Below, piece after piece: positions 27,228 through 36,689 of a stretch of DNA of 64,000 nt (position 1 is its first letter; each line of letters begins with the position of its first letter). The position numbers and the translations under genes were made by a program. Source of the DNA: Bradyrhizobium elkanii USDA 76 (GTDB lineage: Bacteria; Pseudomonadota; Alphaproteobacteria; Rhizobiales; Xanthobacteraceae); the NCBI RefSeq assembly GCF_023278185.1, contig NZ_CP066356.1, forward strand, positions 2,162,001-2,226,000. The letters are read 5' to 3'. The notes under the pieces were generated by a model, which was not told the DNA's origin, made no database searches, and saw only the letters and a program-made list of their open reading frames with translations.

Positions 27228-29495
27228 ATGAGCTTCCGCCGCGACTATATGACAAAACCGATCTTCTCCTGGGCGCGTGGCGTGCTGCCGACGATGTCGG
27301 ACACCGAGCGCGAGGCGCTGGAAGCCGGCGACGTCTGGTGGGACGCCGATCTGTTCACCGGCAATCCCGACTGGTCGAAATTGCTGGCGTTCGCGCCGGC
27401 CAGGTTGACCGACGAAGAGCAGGCCTTCCTGCACGGTCCGGTCGATGAGCTCTGCAGGATGCTCGACGAGTGGAAGATCAACTGGGAATGGCGCGATCTG
27501 CCGCCCGAGGTCTGGGCCTTCATCAAGGCCAAGAAATTCTTCGGCATGATCATCCCGAAGGAATTCGGCGGGCTCGGCTTCTCGCCCTATGCGCATTCCG
27601 AAGTGGTGCGCAAGATCTCGTCGCGTTCGCTGACCGCGGCCGTCACCGTGATGGTGCCGAACTCGCTCGGGCCGGGCGAACTGTTGATGCGCTTCGGCAC
27701 CAAAGAGCAGCAGGACAAATGGCTGCCGCGCCTGGCCTCCGGCCAGGACATTCCCTGCTTCGGTCTGACCAGCCCGGAGGCAGGGTCCGATGCCGCCTCG
27801 ATGATCGACACCGGCATCATCTGCAAGGGCAATTTCGAAGGCCGCGAGGTGCTGGGCCTGAGGCTCAACTGGCACAAGCGCTACATCACGCTCGGCCCGG
27901 TCGCAACGCTGCTTGGGCTAGCGTTCAAGGCCTATGATCCCGATCACCTCGTCGGCAGCGAGGAGGAGCTCGGCATCACCGTCGCGCTGATCCCGACCCA
28001 TCTGCCCGGCGTCTCGATCGGCCACCGCCATCTGCCGGCGATGCAGGTGTTCCAGAACGGCCCGAACTGGGGCAAGGACGTCTTCATCCCGCTCGACTAC
28101 ATCATCGGCGGCCAGGAGCGGCTCGGCCAGGGCTGGAAGATGCTGATGACGGCGCTCGCCGCCGGCCGCGGCATCTCGCTGCCGTCGCTGTCGGCGGCCG
28201 GCGCGGCCTATGCCGCGCGCACCACCGGCGCCTATGCCCGCATCCGCGAGCAGTTCGGCATCTCGATCTCGAAATTCGAGGGCATCGAGGAGCCGCTCGC
28301 GCGCATCGCCGGCACGGCCTATCTGCTCGACGCCGCGCGGCGGCTGACCTGCGCCGCGCTGAACGAGGGGCATCATCCCGCCGTCATCTCCGGGATCATG
28401 AAGCTGCACGCCACCGAGCGGATGCGGATCGCGATCGACGACGCGATGGACATCCATGGCGGCAAGGCCGTGATCGACGGGCCGCAGAATTATCTCGGCG
28501 GGCTCTACCGCTCGGTGCCGGTCGGCATCACGGTCGAGGGCGCCAACATCCTGACCCGCAACCTGATCGTGTTCGGGCAGGGCGCGATCCGCGCGCATCC
28601 CTATCTGTTGCAGGAGATGAACGCGCTCAGCGAGCCCGATCGCGACAAGGGCCTCACCGCGTTCGACACCGCGTTCTGGAAGCATGTCGGCCACAGCTTC
28701 GCGACCATGTTCCGCGCCTGGGGCCGCAACTGGAGTTTCGGCCTGTTCGCGCCGGCACCGGATGCCGGTGACGCCACCGAGTTCTATCGCCAGCTGTCGC
28801 GCTATTCGTCGGCGTTCGCGCTGTGCGCCGACATGGCGCTGCTCACCCTCGGCGGCGCGCTGAAGCGCAAGGAGATGCTCTCGGCGCGCTTCGGCGACAT
28901 CCTGTCCGAGCTGTATTTGCTCTCCGCTGCTTTGAAACGCTGGCAGGATGAGGGCCGGCAGAAGGAGGATCTTCCGGCGCTCGAATGGTGCATGGCGTCC
29001 GGCTTCAAGACCATCGAGAACCGCTTTGCGGAAATCTTCGCCAATCTGCCGAACCGCCCGGTGGCTTGGCTGCTGAAATTCCTGATCCAGCCGTTCGGCG
29101 CACGCGTCACCGGCCCGACGGATCGCATCGTGCATCTCTGTGCGCAGCTCGTGCTGTCGCCCTCGGCGGCGCGCGACCGCCTGACGCCGGACCTCGCCTT
29201 CGTCGAGGATGACGGCGGCATCGCGCGGCTGGAGAAGGCCTTCCGCCTCGTCACCGAAGCCGAGGATGCCGCCAAGCAGCTGCGCGCGGCGCGCCTGCAC
29301 GACTGGAGGGAGGCGGTCAAGAAAGGCGTCATCACCGAGGCCGACGGCGAGAAGCTCGCGGCCGCTCACGACGCCGTCGCCAAAATCATCGAGGTTGACG
29401 ATTTTGCGCCGGAGGCGCTGTCCCCGATTTACAAGAAATCCGCCGACGTGCATCAGTTCTTCCAGGAGCTTGGTGAGCAGAGGGCGGCGAGCTGA
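27228..29495 (+). CDS. fadE: Acyl-CoA dehydrogenase (FadE type)
   Basis: A 755-residue enzyme for the first, FAD-dependent step of beta-oxidation. It has the large FadE architecture: an acyl-CoA dehydrogenase core (GMIIPKEFGGLGFSPYAHSEV, CFGLTSPEAGSDAASM, GITVEGANILTRNLIVFGQGAIRAHPY with E437) plus the C-terminal DUF1974 extension (FGARVTGPTDRIVHLCAQLVLSPSAARDRLTPDLAF). FadE lacks a signal peptide and is associated with the membrane in E. coli. It overlaps the thiolase gene by one base (TGATG), so translation is coupled. Confidence 0.93.
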   Translation: MSFRRDYMTKPIFSWARGVLPTMSDTEREALEAGDVWWDADLFTGNPDWSKLLAFAPARLTDEEQAFLHGPVDELCRMLDEWKINWEWRDLPPEVWAFIKAKKFFGMIIPKEFGGLGFSPYAHSEVVRKISSRSLTAAVTVMVPNSLGPGELLMRFGTKEQQDKWLPRLASGQDIPCFGLTSPEAGSDAASMIDTGIICKGNFEGREVLGLRLNWHKRYITLGPVATLLGLAFKAYDPDHLVGSEEELGITVALIPTHLPGVSIGHRHLPAMQVFQNGPNWGKDVFIPLDYIIGGQERLGQGWKMLMTALAAGRGISLPSLSAAGAAYAARTTGAYARIREQFGISISKFEGIEEPLARIAGTAYLLDAARRLTCAALNEGHHPAVISGIMKLHATERMRIAIDDAMDIHGGKAVIDGPQNYLGGLYRSVPVGITVEGANILTRNLIVFGQGAIRAHPYLLQEMNALSEPDRDKGLTAFDTAFWKHVGHSFATMFRAWGRNWSFGLFAPAPDAGDATEFYRQLSRYSSAFALCADMALLTLGGALKRKEMLSARFGDILSELYLLSAALKRWQDEGRQKEDLPALEWCMASGFKTIENRFAEIFANLPNRPVAWLLKFLIQPFGARVTGPTDRIVHLCAQLVLSPSAARDRLTPDLAFVEDDGGIARLEKAFRLVTEAEDAAKQLRAARLHDWREAVKKGVITEADGEKLAAAHDAVAKIIEVDDFAPEALSPIYKKSADVHQFFQELGEQRAAS

Positions 29496-30778
29496 TGGCG
29501 CGACCAGTCTTTATCGTCGACGGCAGCCGGACGCCGTTCCTGAAGGCGCGCTCCGGTCCCGGCCCGTTCACCCCGGTCGATCTTGCCGTACAATGCGGCC
29601 GGCCGCTGCTGGCGCGGCAGCCGTTCGCGCCCACCGCCTTCGACCAGGTGATCCTCGGCTGCGTCAATGTGATCGCCGACGAGATGAACCCGGCGCGCGT
29701 CGCGGCGCTCCGGCTTGGCATGGGCGAAGAGATGGTCGCCTTCACGGTGCAGATCAATTGCGGCTCCGGCATGCAGTCGATCGACACCGGCTACCGCTAC
29801 ATCCGCGAGGGCACCTCCGACCTGATCCTTGCCGGCGGCGCCGAGGCGTTGAGCCACGCGCCGCTGGTCTGGCCCAATTCCGGCGTGCGCTGGTTTGCCG
29901 GCTTTGCCGGCGCCAAGGGGCTAGGTGCCAAGATCGCCGCGGCGCTGAAGGTGAAGCCGAGCTACTTCAAGCCGATCATCGGCCTCGAGCGCGGGCTGAC
30001 CGACCCGATCACCGAGCTCAACATGGGGCAGACCGCGGAGAAGGTCGGTCATCTCTTCGGCATCACCCGCGCACAGTCCGATGCATATGCCGCCGAGAGC
30101 CATCAGCGGCTGGCCAACGCGCAGAAGCAAGGCTTTCTCAAGGGCGAGGTCGAGACCGCGTTCTCCCGCGACGGCAAGTTCTACGACCATGACGACGGCG
30201 TTCGCCCGGACTCGACGCCCGAGACCTTGGCCAAGCTGAAGCCGGTGTTCGAGCGTCCGTGGGGCCAGGTCACCGCCGGCAATTCCTCGCAGATCACCGA
30301 CGGTGCCTCCTGGGTGATCCTGGCGTCGGAGACGGCGGTGGCCAAGCATGGGCTGACGCCGAAGGCCGTCATCCTCGACAGCCAGTGGTCGGCGCTCGAT
30401 CCCTCGATCATGGGCCTCGGTCCGGTGCGGTCGGCGAGCGCGATGCTCAAGCGCAACGCCATGACCTTGCAGGACGTCGAGACCTGGGAGCTCAACGAGG
30501 CCTTCGCCACCCAGGTGCTGGGCTGCCTCGCGGCGTGGAACGACGAGAGATTCTGCCGCGAGATTCTCGGGCTCGACGGCGCGGCCGGCGAGATCGATCG
30601 CGCGAAACTGAACGTCGACGGCGGCGCGATCAGCCTCGGCCATCCGGTCGGCACCAGCGGCAACCGCATCGTGCTGCATCTGGTCAATACGATGAAGCGG
30701 CTCGGCACCAGGCGCGGCGTCGCCACCGAATGCATCGGTGGCGGGCAGGGCGGCGCGATGTTGATAGAGACGGTGTGA
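29495..30778 (+). CDS. fadI: Acetyl-CoA C-acetyltransferase (thiolase)
   Basis: A 427-residue thiolase for the last step of beta-oxidation. Catalytic residues are present: acyl-accepting C89 (INCGSGMQS), H383 (GGAISLGHPVGTSGNR) and C413 (ECIGGGQGG), with NEAFATQV between. Length and motifs fit the FadI-like partner of a FadJ-type multienzyme, encoded 2 bases downstream. The symbol reflects that pairing and is an inference. Confidence 0.92.
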   Translation: MARPVFIVDGSRTPFLKARSGPGPFTPVDLAVQCGRPLLARQPFAPTAFDQVILGCVNVIADEMNPARVAALRLGMGEEMVAFTVQINCGSGMQSIDTGYRYIREGTSDLILAGGAEALSHAPLVWPNSGVRWFAGFAGAKGLGAKIAAALKVKPSYFKPIIGLERGLTDPITELNMGQTAEKVGHLFGITRAQSDAYAAESHQRLANAQKQGFLKGEVETAFSRDGKFYDHDDGVRPDSTPETLAKLKPVFERPWGQVTAGNSSQITDGASWVILASETAVAKHGLTPKAVILDSQWSALDPSIMGLGPVRSASAMLKRNAMTLQDVETWELNEAFATQVLGCLAAWNDERFCREILGLDGAAGEIDRAKLNVDGGAISLGHPVGTSGNRIVLHLVNTMKRLGTRRGVATECIGGGQGGAMLIETV

Positions 30779-30780
30779 TC

Positions 30781-32877
30781 ATGGATTCACGGATCATGGA
30801 CCTTCTCGCCGATCGCGTGCTCGAACTCGGGCCGAAGCCCGCCGCCGACGGTCCCTACAAGAATTTCAAGCTGACGCGTGACGAGGACGGCATCGCCTGG
30901 CTGCTGTTCGACCGCGCCGGTGCCAGCGCCAACACGCTGTCCGCCGATCTGCTCGAAGAGCTCGACGCCATCGTCGCGGCGCTGGAGAACCAGCGGCCGA
31001 CCGGTCTCGTGGTACGCTCCGCGAAAAAGAGCGGCTTCATCGCCGGCGCCGACGTCAATGAGTTTCGCGGCGCCAGCGATTCCAGCCCGGTCGAGACCGC
31101 GATCGGCCGCGCCCATGCGGTGATCGACCGGCTCGAGGCGCTGCGCGTGCCCTCGGTCGCGGTCATCCACGGCTTCTGCCTTGGCGGCGGCCTCGAGGTC
31201 GCGCTGGCCTGCCAGATGCGGATCGCGATCGACGACGCGCGGTTCGGCTTCCCGGAGGTGATGCTCGGCCTGCATCCCGGTCTCGGCGGCACCGTGCGCT
31301 TCACCGAGCTGGTCAACCCGATGCAGGCGATGACCTTGATGCTGACCGGCAAGACGATCGACGCGCGCCGCGCCAAGTCGCTCGGCCTGGTCGACGCCGT
31401 CACCCAGGAGCGCCATGTCCGCAACGCGGTGAAGGATGCGGTGTTCGGCCGGCTGAAACGCGCCAGGCCGGGCGCGCTCAACTCGATCCTCAATCTTGGT
31501 CCGGTCAGGGGCTTCCTTGCCTCGCGGATGCGCAGCGAGGCCGAGAAGGCGGCGCCGCGCAAGCATTACCCGGCGCCCTATGCGCTGATCGAGCTGTGGG
31601 AGAAGCTCGCCGGCAACCGCGCGGCGATGCTGAATGCGGAGAAGGCCTCGTTCGCCAATCTGATGGTGACGCCGACCGCGCAGAACCTGATCCGCGTGTT
31701 CTTCCTGCGCGAGCAGATGAAGAAGCTGGCGGGCAGCGGCAACAAGGTTGCGCATGTCCATGTCATCGGCGCCGGCGCGATGGGCGGCGATATCGCGGCC
31801 TGGTGCGCCAACCAGGACATGCGGGTGACCTTGGCCGACATGAAGGCCGAGCCGGTCGCGGGCGCCATGAAGCGCGCCGCGGAGCTATACGGCAAGATCA
31901 TGCGCAAGCGGATCGACCAGCGCGACGCGCTCGACCGCCTGATTCCCGACATGGACGGCGAGGGCGTCCGCAATGCCGATCTGATCATCGAGGCGGTGCC
32001 GGAAAAGCTCGAGCTGAAGCAGAACGTCTATGCTTCCCTCGAGCCGAGGATGAAGCCCGGCGCGATCCTCGCCACCAACACCTCGAGCATCCCGCTGCAG
32101 GATCTGCGCACCACGCTGGCACGGCCGGAGCGGCTGCTCGGCCTGCACTTCTTCAACCCGGTGTCGCGGCTGCAACTCGTCGAGGTCGTCAGCCATGACG
32201 GCACCGATACCGGCCTGCTCAAGGAGGCGCTCGCCTTCGTCGGCGCCATCGACCGCCTGCCGCTGCCGGTGAAGAGCTCGCCGGGCTTCCTCGTCAACCG
32301 CGCGCTGACGCCCTACATGCTGGAAGCGATGATGATGCTGGACGAGAAGACCGATCAGCGCCTGATCGACGCGGCCGCGGTCGAGTTCGGCATGCCGATG
32401 GGGCCGATCGAGCTCGCCGACCAGGTCGGCCTCGATATCTGCCTCGATGTCGGCGAGATGCTGCGCTCGAAGTTCGGCGATACGCTGCCGCCGACGCCTG
32501 CATGGTTGCGCGAAAAAGTCGCCAGGGGCGAGCTCGGCCGCAAGACCGGCAAGGGCTTCTACACCTGGAAGGACGGCAAGGCGGAGAAGGCGCCGCTGCC
32601 GGAGACCGGTCCCCGGGTCACCGATGAGATGATCGACCGCCTGGTGCTGCCGATCTCGAACGTCTGCGTCGCCGCATTGCGCGAGGGCATCGTCGACAAT
32701 CCCGACATGGTCGACGGCGCGATGATCTTCGGCACCGGCTATGCCCCGTTCCGCGGCGGCCCGCTCAACTATGCGCGCAGCCGCGGCGTCGACCATGTGG
32801 TGTCGGCGATGCAGGCCTTGATGCGCAAGTTCGGCGGACGATTTGCGCCGGATCCCGGCTGGGAGGCATTCAAGTGA
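30781..32877 (+). CDS. fadJ: 3-hydroxyacyl-CoA dehydrogenase / enoyl-CoA hydratase multienzyme
   Basis: A 698-residue bifunctional enzyme. The N-terminal crotonase domain has FIAGADVNEFRG, the oxyanion segment GFCLGGGLEVALACQMRIA and PEVMLGLHPGLGG. The second half is a Rossmann NAD domain (VHVIGAGAMGGDIAAWCANQ) and the 3HCDH domain (NTSSIPL, GLHFFNPVSRLQLVEVV, KSSPGFLVNRALTPYM). It performs hydration and oxidation between FadE and the thiolase. ATG at 30781, 2 bases after the thiolase stop; the stop overlaps the start of the thioesterase gene. Confidence 0.94.
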   Translation: MDSRIMDLLADRVLELGPKPAADGPYKNFKLTRDEDGIAWLLFDRAGASANTLSADLLEELDAIVAALENQRPTGLVVRSAKKSGFIAGADVNEFRGASDSSPVETAIGRAHAVIDRLEALRVPSVAVIHGFCLGGGLEVALACQMRIAIDDARFGFPEVMLGLHPGLGGTVRFTELVNPMQAMTLMLTGKTIDARRAKSLGLVDAVTQERHVRNAVKDAVFGRLKRARPGALNSILNLGPVRGFLASRMRSEAEKAAPRKHYPAPYALIELWEKLAGNRAAMLNAEKASFANLMVTPTAQNLIRVFFLREQMKKLAGSGNKVAHVHVIGAGAMGGDIAAWCANQDMRVTLADMKAEPVAGAMKRAAELYGKIMRKRIDQRDALDRLIPDMDGEGVRNADLIIEAVPEKLELKQNVYASLEPRMKPGAILATNTSSIPLQDLRTTLARPERLLGLHFFNPVSRLQLVEVVSHDGTDTGLLKEALAFVGAIDRLPLPVKSSPGFLVNRALTPYMLEAMMMLDEKTDQRLIDAAAVEFGMPMGPIELADQVGLDICLDVGEMLRSKFGDTLPPTPAWLREKVARGELGRKTGKGFYTWKDGKAEKAPLPETGPRVTDEMIDRLVLPISNVCVAALREGIVDNPDMVDGAMIFGTGYAPFRGGPLNYARSRGVDHVVSAMQALMRKFGGRFAPDPGWEAFK

Positions 32878-33335
32878 CCGATTCGCAAGTGACCGACTCA
32901 CAAGCGACCGACACCCACGTTCACGCGCCGCTGAGCACCGACGCCGGGCCGAAGGGCGATCTCTGCATCCGCACGCTGGCGATGCCGGCCGACACCAATG
33001 CCAATGGCGACATCTTCGGCGGCTGGCTGCTCAGCCAGATGGATCTCGGCGGCGGCGTGTTCGCCTCCAAGGTGGCGAAGTCGCGCACCGTGACGGTCGC
33101 GATCGACGCAATGAACTTCCGCAAGGCGGTCAATGTCGGCGATCTCGTCTCCGTCCATGCCAATCTGGTGCGCATCGGCCGCACCTCGATCACGGTGCAT
33201 CTCGAGGCCTGGGTGCTGCGCCGTCGCGAGCAGCAGTCGATCCTCGTGACCGACGGCAATTTCACCTATGTCTCGATCGACGAGCAGGGCCATCCGCAAC
33301 CGATCCAGCGCGACGGCGCGACGATCGAAACCTGA
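32874..33335 (+). CDS. Acyl-CoA thioesterase (YciA-like hotdog)
   Basis: A 153-residue hotdog-fold acyl-CoA hydrolase. MPADTNANGDIFGGWLLSQMDLGGG carries the Asn/Asp active-site pattern of YciA/Acot7-type enzymes, then DAMNFRKAVNVGDLVSVHANLVRIGRTSI. It would release CoA from acyl-CoA and relieve CoA sequestration during beta-oxidation. GTG start in GTGA overlap with fadJ. The N-terminus is a 15-base tandem repeat encoding VTDSQ VTDSQ ATDT, so a second GTG (32889) is an equally good codon. Confidence 0.9.
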   Translation: MTDSQVTDSQATDTHVHAPLSTDAGPKGDLCIRTLAMPADTNANGDIFGGWLLSQMDLGGGVFASKVAKSRTVTVAIDAMNFRKAVNVGDLVSVHANLVRIGRTSITVHLEAWVLRRREQQSILVTDGNFTYVSIDEQGHPQPIQRDGATIET

Positions 33336-33446
33336 CATCTTTCGCGCGCCAGTGCCGCTGATTCGGGGCGGGAGCAAACGCGTCGAAACTGAGTCCGGAG
33401 CGTGATTTGACTGCAAAAACCCGCTTCGCCGCGCAAAAATAATTGA

Positions 33447-33471
33447 GGAACAAACAGCCAGCGATTCCGTT
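33447..33471 (+). promoter_or_regulatory. EcfG-type promoter of the small gene at 33501
   Basis: GGAAC (33447-33451), 16 bases, CGTT (33468-33471). The -10 ends 29 bases before the ATG at 33501, the same geometry as the csbD promoter. Confidence 0.75.
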
Positions 33472-33500
33472 GTCGGGCCGGAGTCAAACCGAGGCTGACA

Positions 33501-33695
33501 ATGTCCGACAGTTACGTGATCGAAGTGAGTTCGCAGACGGCGGGTATCGTGGTGCGCGATGCGCGTGGTTATCAGTTCTTTGCTGCATCGCACCTTTTCG
33601 ACCGCCTTGAAGGCCAGATCTTCCGCAATGCCCGCGAGGCCGAGCGCGCGGCGCGCCGGCTGCTCACCGGTCAGTCCATGCAGATGGCGTCGTAG
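33501..33695 (+). CDS. Small conserved hypothetical protein, probable general-stress gene
   Basis: A 64-residue soluble protein without a recognisable domain: a beta-rich start (YVIEVSSQTAGIVVRDARGYQFFAA) and an Arg/Ala-rich helix (FRNAREAERAARRLL). The reading frame is supported by a ribosome binding site (GAGGCTGAC), by codon use like its neighbours and by the EcfG-type promoter just upstream. Function unknown. Confidence 0.72.
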   Translation: MSDSYVIEVSSQTAGIVVRDARGYQFFAASHLFDRLEGQIFRNAREAERAARRLLTGQSMQMAS

Positions 33696-33833
33696 AACGC
33701 GCCATCGCGTCATTGCGCGTGGCCCGGGCGAAGCGTCCACCTTCGCCCCGGCCGTCCCCGACCCGGCACTGCACGTTGACCTCCGTGCCGAACGGTCGCA
33801 CCATGGGCGACTCGCCGTTTCAAGGGGGCCGCC

Positions 33834-34664
33834 GTGGCCGGACTCTCCCATCGCCAGACTGAAATCCTCAACATCGCGCGCGCGTTCGGGCGGGTCATGG
33901 TCGAAGACCTCGCCAAGCGATTCGAGGTGTCGGCGCAGACCATCCGCAAGGACCTCAACGATCTCTGCGACCAACGCTCGCTGACCCGCATCCATGGCGG
34001 CGCGATCATCGCCTCGGGCGTCGAGAACCTCGCCTACGAGGCGCGCCGCTTCGTCGCCGCCGAGGAGAAGAAGGCGATCGGCGCTGCCGCGGCGGCACGG
34101 ATTCCGAACGGCTGCTCGCTGTTCATCAATATCGGCACCACCACGGAAGAGGTCGCGAGCGCGCTGACCTCACATGAGGACCTGCTCGTCATCACCAACA
34201 ACCTCAACGTCGCGATGCTGCTGTACCGCCATCCGCGCATCGAGGTGGTGGTGGCCGGCGGCACGGTGCGCCGCGCCGACGGCGCCGTGGTCGGCTCCAC
34301 CGCGACGCAGCTGATCGGCCAGTTCAAGGTGGACTACGCCATTATCGGCGCGTCCGCGATCGACGAGGAGGGCGCGCTGCTCGACTTCGACTATCGCGAG
34401 GTGCAGGTCGCGCAGGCGATCATCGCCAATGCGCGCAACGTGATGCTGGTCTCGGACTCGACCAAGCTCCGCCGCAGCGCGCCGGTGCGGATCGCCCATA
34501 TGAGCCAGATCCAGACCTTCGTCACCGATTCACCGCTCCCCGCGGCCCTCGCCAATATCTGCCATAGCCGCGGTATCGAGGTGGTCGTCGCGATGGACAA
34601 GCCGCAAGTCGATCTCGACGACAACGGCGCCGACGCGGCAGCCGCGACGCTGCGCAGCGCGTAA
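33834..34664 (+). CDS. glpR: DeoR-family regulator of the glycerol operon (GlpR)
   Basis: A 276-residue DeoR-type repressor: N-terminal winged helix (SHRQTEILNIARAFGRVMVEDLAKRFEVSAQTIRKDLNDL, RIHGGA) and a sugar-phosphate-binding domain (FINIGTTTEEVASAL, VTNNLNVAMLL, VVAGGTVRRADGAVVG). In rhizobial glycerol loci GlpR sits next to glpD and responds to glycerol 3-phosphate. GTG start at 33834. It is separated from glpD by 480 bases of repeats and an AT-rich promoter region. Confidence 0.88.
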   Translation: MAGLSHRQTEILNIARAFGRVMVEDLAKRFEVSAQTIRKDLNDLCDQRSLTRIHGGAIIASGVENLAYEARRFVAAEEKKAIGAAAAARIPNGCSLFINIGTTTEEVASALTSHEDLLVITNNLNVAMLLYRHPRIEVVVAGGTVRRADGAVVGSTATQLIGQFKVDYAIIGASAIDEEGALLDFDYREVQVAQAIIANARNVMLVSDSTKLRRSAPVRIAHMSQIQTFVTDSPLPAALANICHSRGIEVVVAMDKPQVDLDDNGADAAAATLRSA

Positions 34665-34683
34665 TTCCGCATCTTCTCGCAGT

Positions 34684-34784
34684 CATCGCCCGGCTCGACC
34701 GGGCGATCCAGTATTCCAGAGACATTCGTGCTTGAGCCGCGACGCCGCGGCGTACTGGATGCCCCGCTTGAAGCGGGGCATGAC
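34684..34784. repeat. Dispersed intergenic repeat, family A copy 2
   Basis: CATCGCCCGGCTCGACCGGG, GATCCAGTATTCCAGAGAC, CGCCGCGGCGTACTGG, ATGCCCCGC..GCGGGGCATGAC, as in copies at 14454 and 42900. Confidence 0.85.
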
Positions 34785-34825
34785 AGCGGAATGCGACGAA
34801 GCCGCTGCACGCAACTCTCTCACCG

Positions 34826-34920
34826 TCATCCTGAGGAGCGCGCTCTTGCGCGCGTCTCGAAGGATCGACGGCCACACTCGGGCCGCGCACCCTTCGAGGC
34901 TCGCTCACGCTCGCACCTCC
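34826..34920. repeat. Dispersed intergenic repeat, family C copy 1
   Basis: TCATCCTGAGGAGCGCG.., CGTCTCGAAGGATCG and GGCCGC boxes shared with the element at 45172-45268. Confidence 0.65.
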
Positions 34921-35060
34921 AGCGACAATGGCTACGCCATTGCGCGGGGGTGACGGGTCGAACAGGTGGGCATCGGCGCGGAGGTGACGGCGACAGACCT
35001 GTTTGCCCTCGCCCGCAATCACCCGCCCAAGAAATCCGCAGCAAAAGTTCCCCGTTTTCA

Positions 35061-35102
35061 CTTTGCTTTCGTTTTTGGTTGTGATTTACTCCAATCCGAA
35101 AG
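35061..35102 (+). promoter_or_regulatory. AT-rich candidate GlpR-controlled promoter of glpD
   Basis: A locally AT-rich stretch holds CTTTG-CTTTCGTTTTT direct repeats (35061-35075) and a matching inverted CGAAAG (35097-35102) 25 bases after CTTTCG (35066-35071). TTTCG/CGAAA repeats resemble DeoR/GlpR-type operators. It ends 42 bases before the glpD start. Inference from composition and position. Confidence 0.5.
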
Positions 35103-35144
35103 TAAAACCGTCAAAGCGAAGGCGGTTGCCGGGGGAAGCGTTCT

Positions 35145-36689
35145 TTGGACCGAATTTACGACCTCGCCATCATTGGAGGCGGCGTTAATGGCTGCGGCAT
35201 CGCGCGCGATGCGGCGGGCCGGGGTAACTCTGTTTTCCTCTGTGAAATGAATGACTTGGCCAGCGGAACGTCGTCCTGGTCGACCAAGCTCGTGCATGGC
35301 GGTCTGCGCTATCTCGAATATTACGAGTTTCGTCTGGTGCGCGAGGCGCTGATCGAGCGCGAAATCCTCTGGCAGATCGCGCCCCACATCATTCGGCCGC
35401 TGCGTTTCGTTTTGCCGCACCACGCCGGCCTGCGTCCGGCCTGGCTGCTGCGGCTCGGCCTCTTCCTCTATGACCATATCGGCGGCCGGCATTTGCTGCC
35501 GGCGACGCGCTCGGTCGATCTGACGCGCGACGTGGTCGGCAAGCCGCTGATCCCGGGCCGCTACACCAAGGGCTTCGAATATTCCGACTGCTTCGTCGAC
35601 GACGCCCGGCTGGTGGCGTTGACCGCGCGCGATGCCGCCGACCGCGGCGCCGAGATCCGCACCCGCACCCGCGCGGTCGAGATCAGGCAGGTCGACGGCG
35701 TCTGGCACGTCACGGTCGAGGACAGCGTCACGGGTGCCCGCGACACGATCCAGTCACGCGTGCTGGTCAATGCCGGCGGTCCCTGGGTCGAACAGGTCCT
35801 GGCCTCGGGCGCCGGCGTCAACGCGCGCGCCAAGGTGCGCCTCGTGCAGGGCTCGCACATCGTGGTGCCGAAGCTCTACGACCACGACCGTGCCTACATC
35901 TTCCAGAATGCCGACGGCCGCATCATCTTCGTCATTCCCTATCAGGACGACTTCTCGCTGATCGGCACCACCGATCGCGACTATGACGGCGATCCGGCCA
36001 AGGTGAAGGCGACGCAGGAGGAGATCGAATATCTCTGCGCGTCCGCCAGCGCGTATCTCGCCAAGCCGGTGAAGCCCGAGGACGTGGTCTGGAATTACTC
36101 CGGCGTGCGTCCGCTCTATGACGACGGCGCGAGCGAAGCCAAGGCCGCGACCCGCGACTATGTGTTCGAGCTCGATACGCCCGGCGGTGCGCCCTTACTG
36201 TCGATCTATGGCGGCAAGATCACGACCTATCGCCGCCTCTCCGAAGAGGCGCTGGAGCGGCTGTCGCCTTATCTCCGCGGCACAAAGGCGCAGGAGGGCT
36301 GGACCGGCAAGGCGCCGCTGCCCGGCGGCGACATGGATGTATCTGCGGTCGCGGCGCTGAGCGCCGAATTGATCCGCAACTATCCGTTTCTCGCGCAATC
36401 GCACGCCAATCGTCTCGCCCATGCCTATGGCACGCGCGCCAGCAAAGTCTTGGGCGACGCAACATCGACGGCCGATCTCGGCCGGTCCTTCGGCGCCACC
36501 TTGACGGAAAGCGAAGTCAGGTACCTGATGGCGAACGAATGGGCTCGGACTGCGGACGATGTCGTCTGGCGACGATCCAAGCTGGGCTTGCGGATGACGG
36601 CGGGTGAAATCGCCGCGCTCGACGAGTGGATGCTCGCCAACCGCGTGTCCGGTGAACGTCCCCTCCGCGAAGCGGGAGGACGGGCATGA
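35145..36689 (+). CDS. glpD: Aerobic glycerol-3-phosphate dehydrogenase
   Basis: A 514-residue FAD enzyme that oxidises glycerol 3-phosphate to dihydroxyacetone phosphate and feeds electrons to quinone at the membrane. The FAD motif GGGVNGCGIA starts at residue 11; SSWSTKLVHGGLRYLEYYEF, GPWVEQVL, FVIPYQDDFSLIGTTDRDY and YSGVRPLYDD are GlpD landmarks. The start is TTG (35145) with GGGGGAAG 6 bases upstream. It is the first gene of glpDSTPQUV and overlaps glpS by 4 bases (ATGA). No glycerol kinase gene is in the window. Confidence 0.95.
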   Translation: MDRIYDLAIIGGGVNGCGIARDAAGRGNSVFLCEMNDLASGTSSWSTKLVHGGLRYLEYYEFRLVREALIEREILWQIAPHIIRPLRFVLPHHAGLRPAWLLRLGLFLYDHIGGRHLLPATRSVDLTRDVVGKPLIPGRYTKGFEYSDCFVDDARLVALTARDAADRGAEIRTRTRAVEIRQVDGVWHVTVEDSVTGARDTIQSRVLVNAGGPWVEQVLASGAGVNARAKVRLVQGSHIVVPKLYDHDRAYIFQNADGRIIFVIPYQDDFSLIGTTDRDYDGDPAKVKATQEEIEYLCASASAYLAKPVKPEDVVWNYSGVRPLYDDGASEAKAATRDYVFELDTPGGAPLLSIYGGKITTYRRLSEEALERLSPYLRGTKAQEGWTGKAPLPGGDMDVSAVAALSAELIRNYPFLAQSHANRLAHAYGTRASKVLGDATSTADLGRSFGATLTESEVRYLMANEWARTADDVVWRRSKLGLRMTAGEIAALDEWMLANRVSGERPLREAGGRA

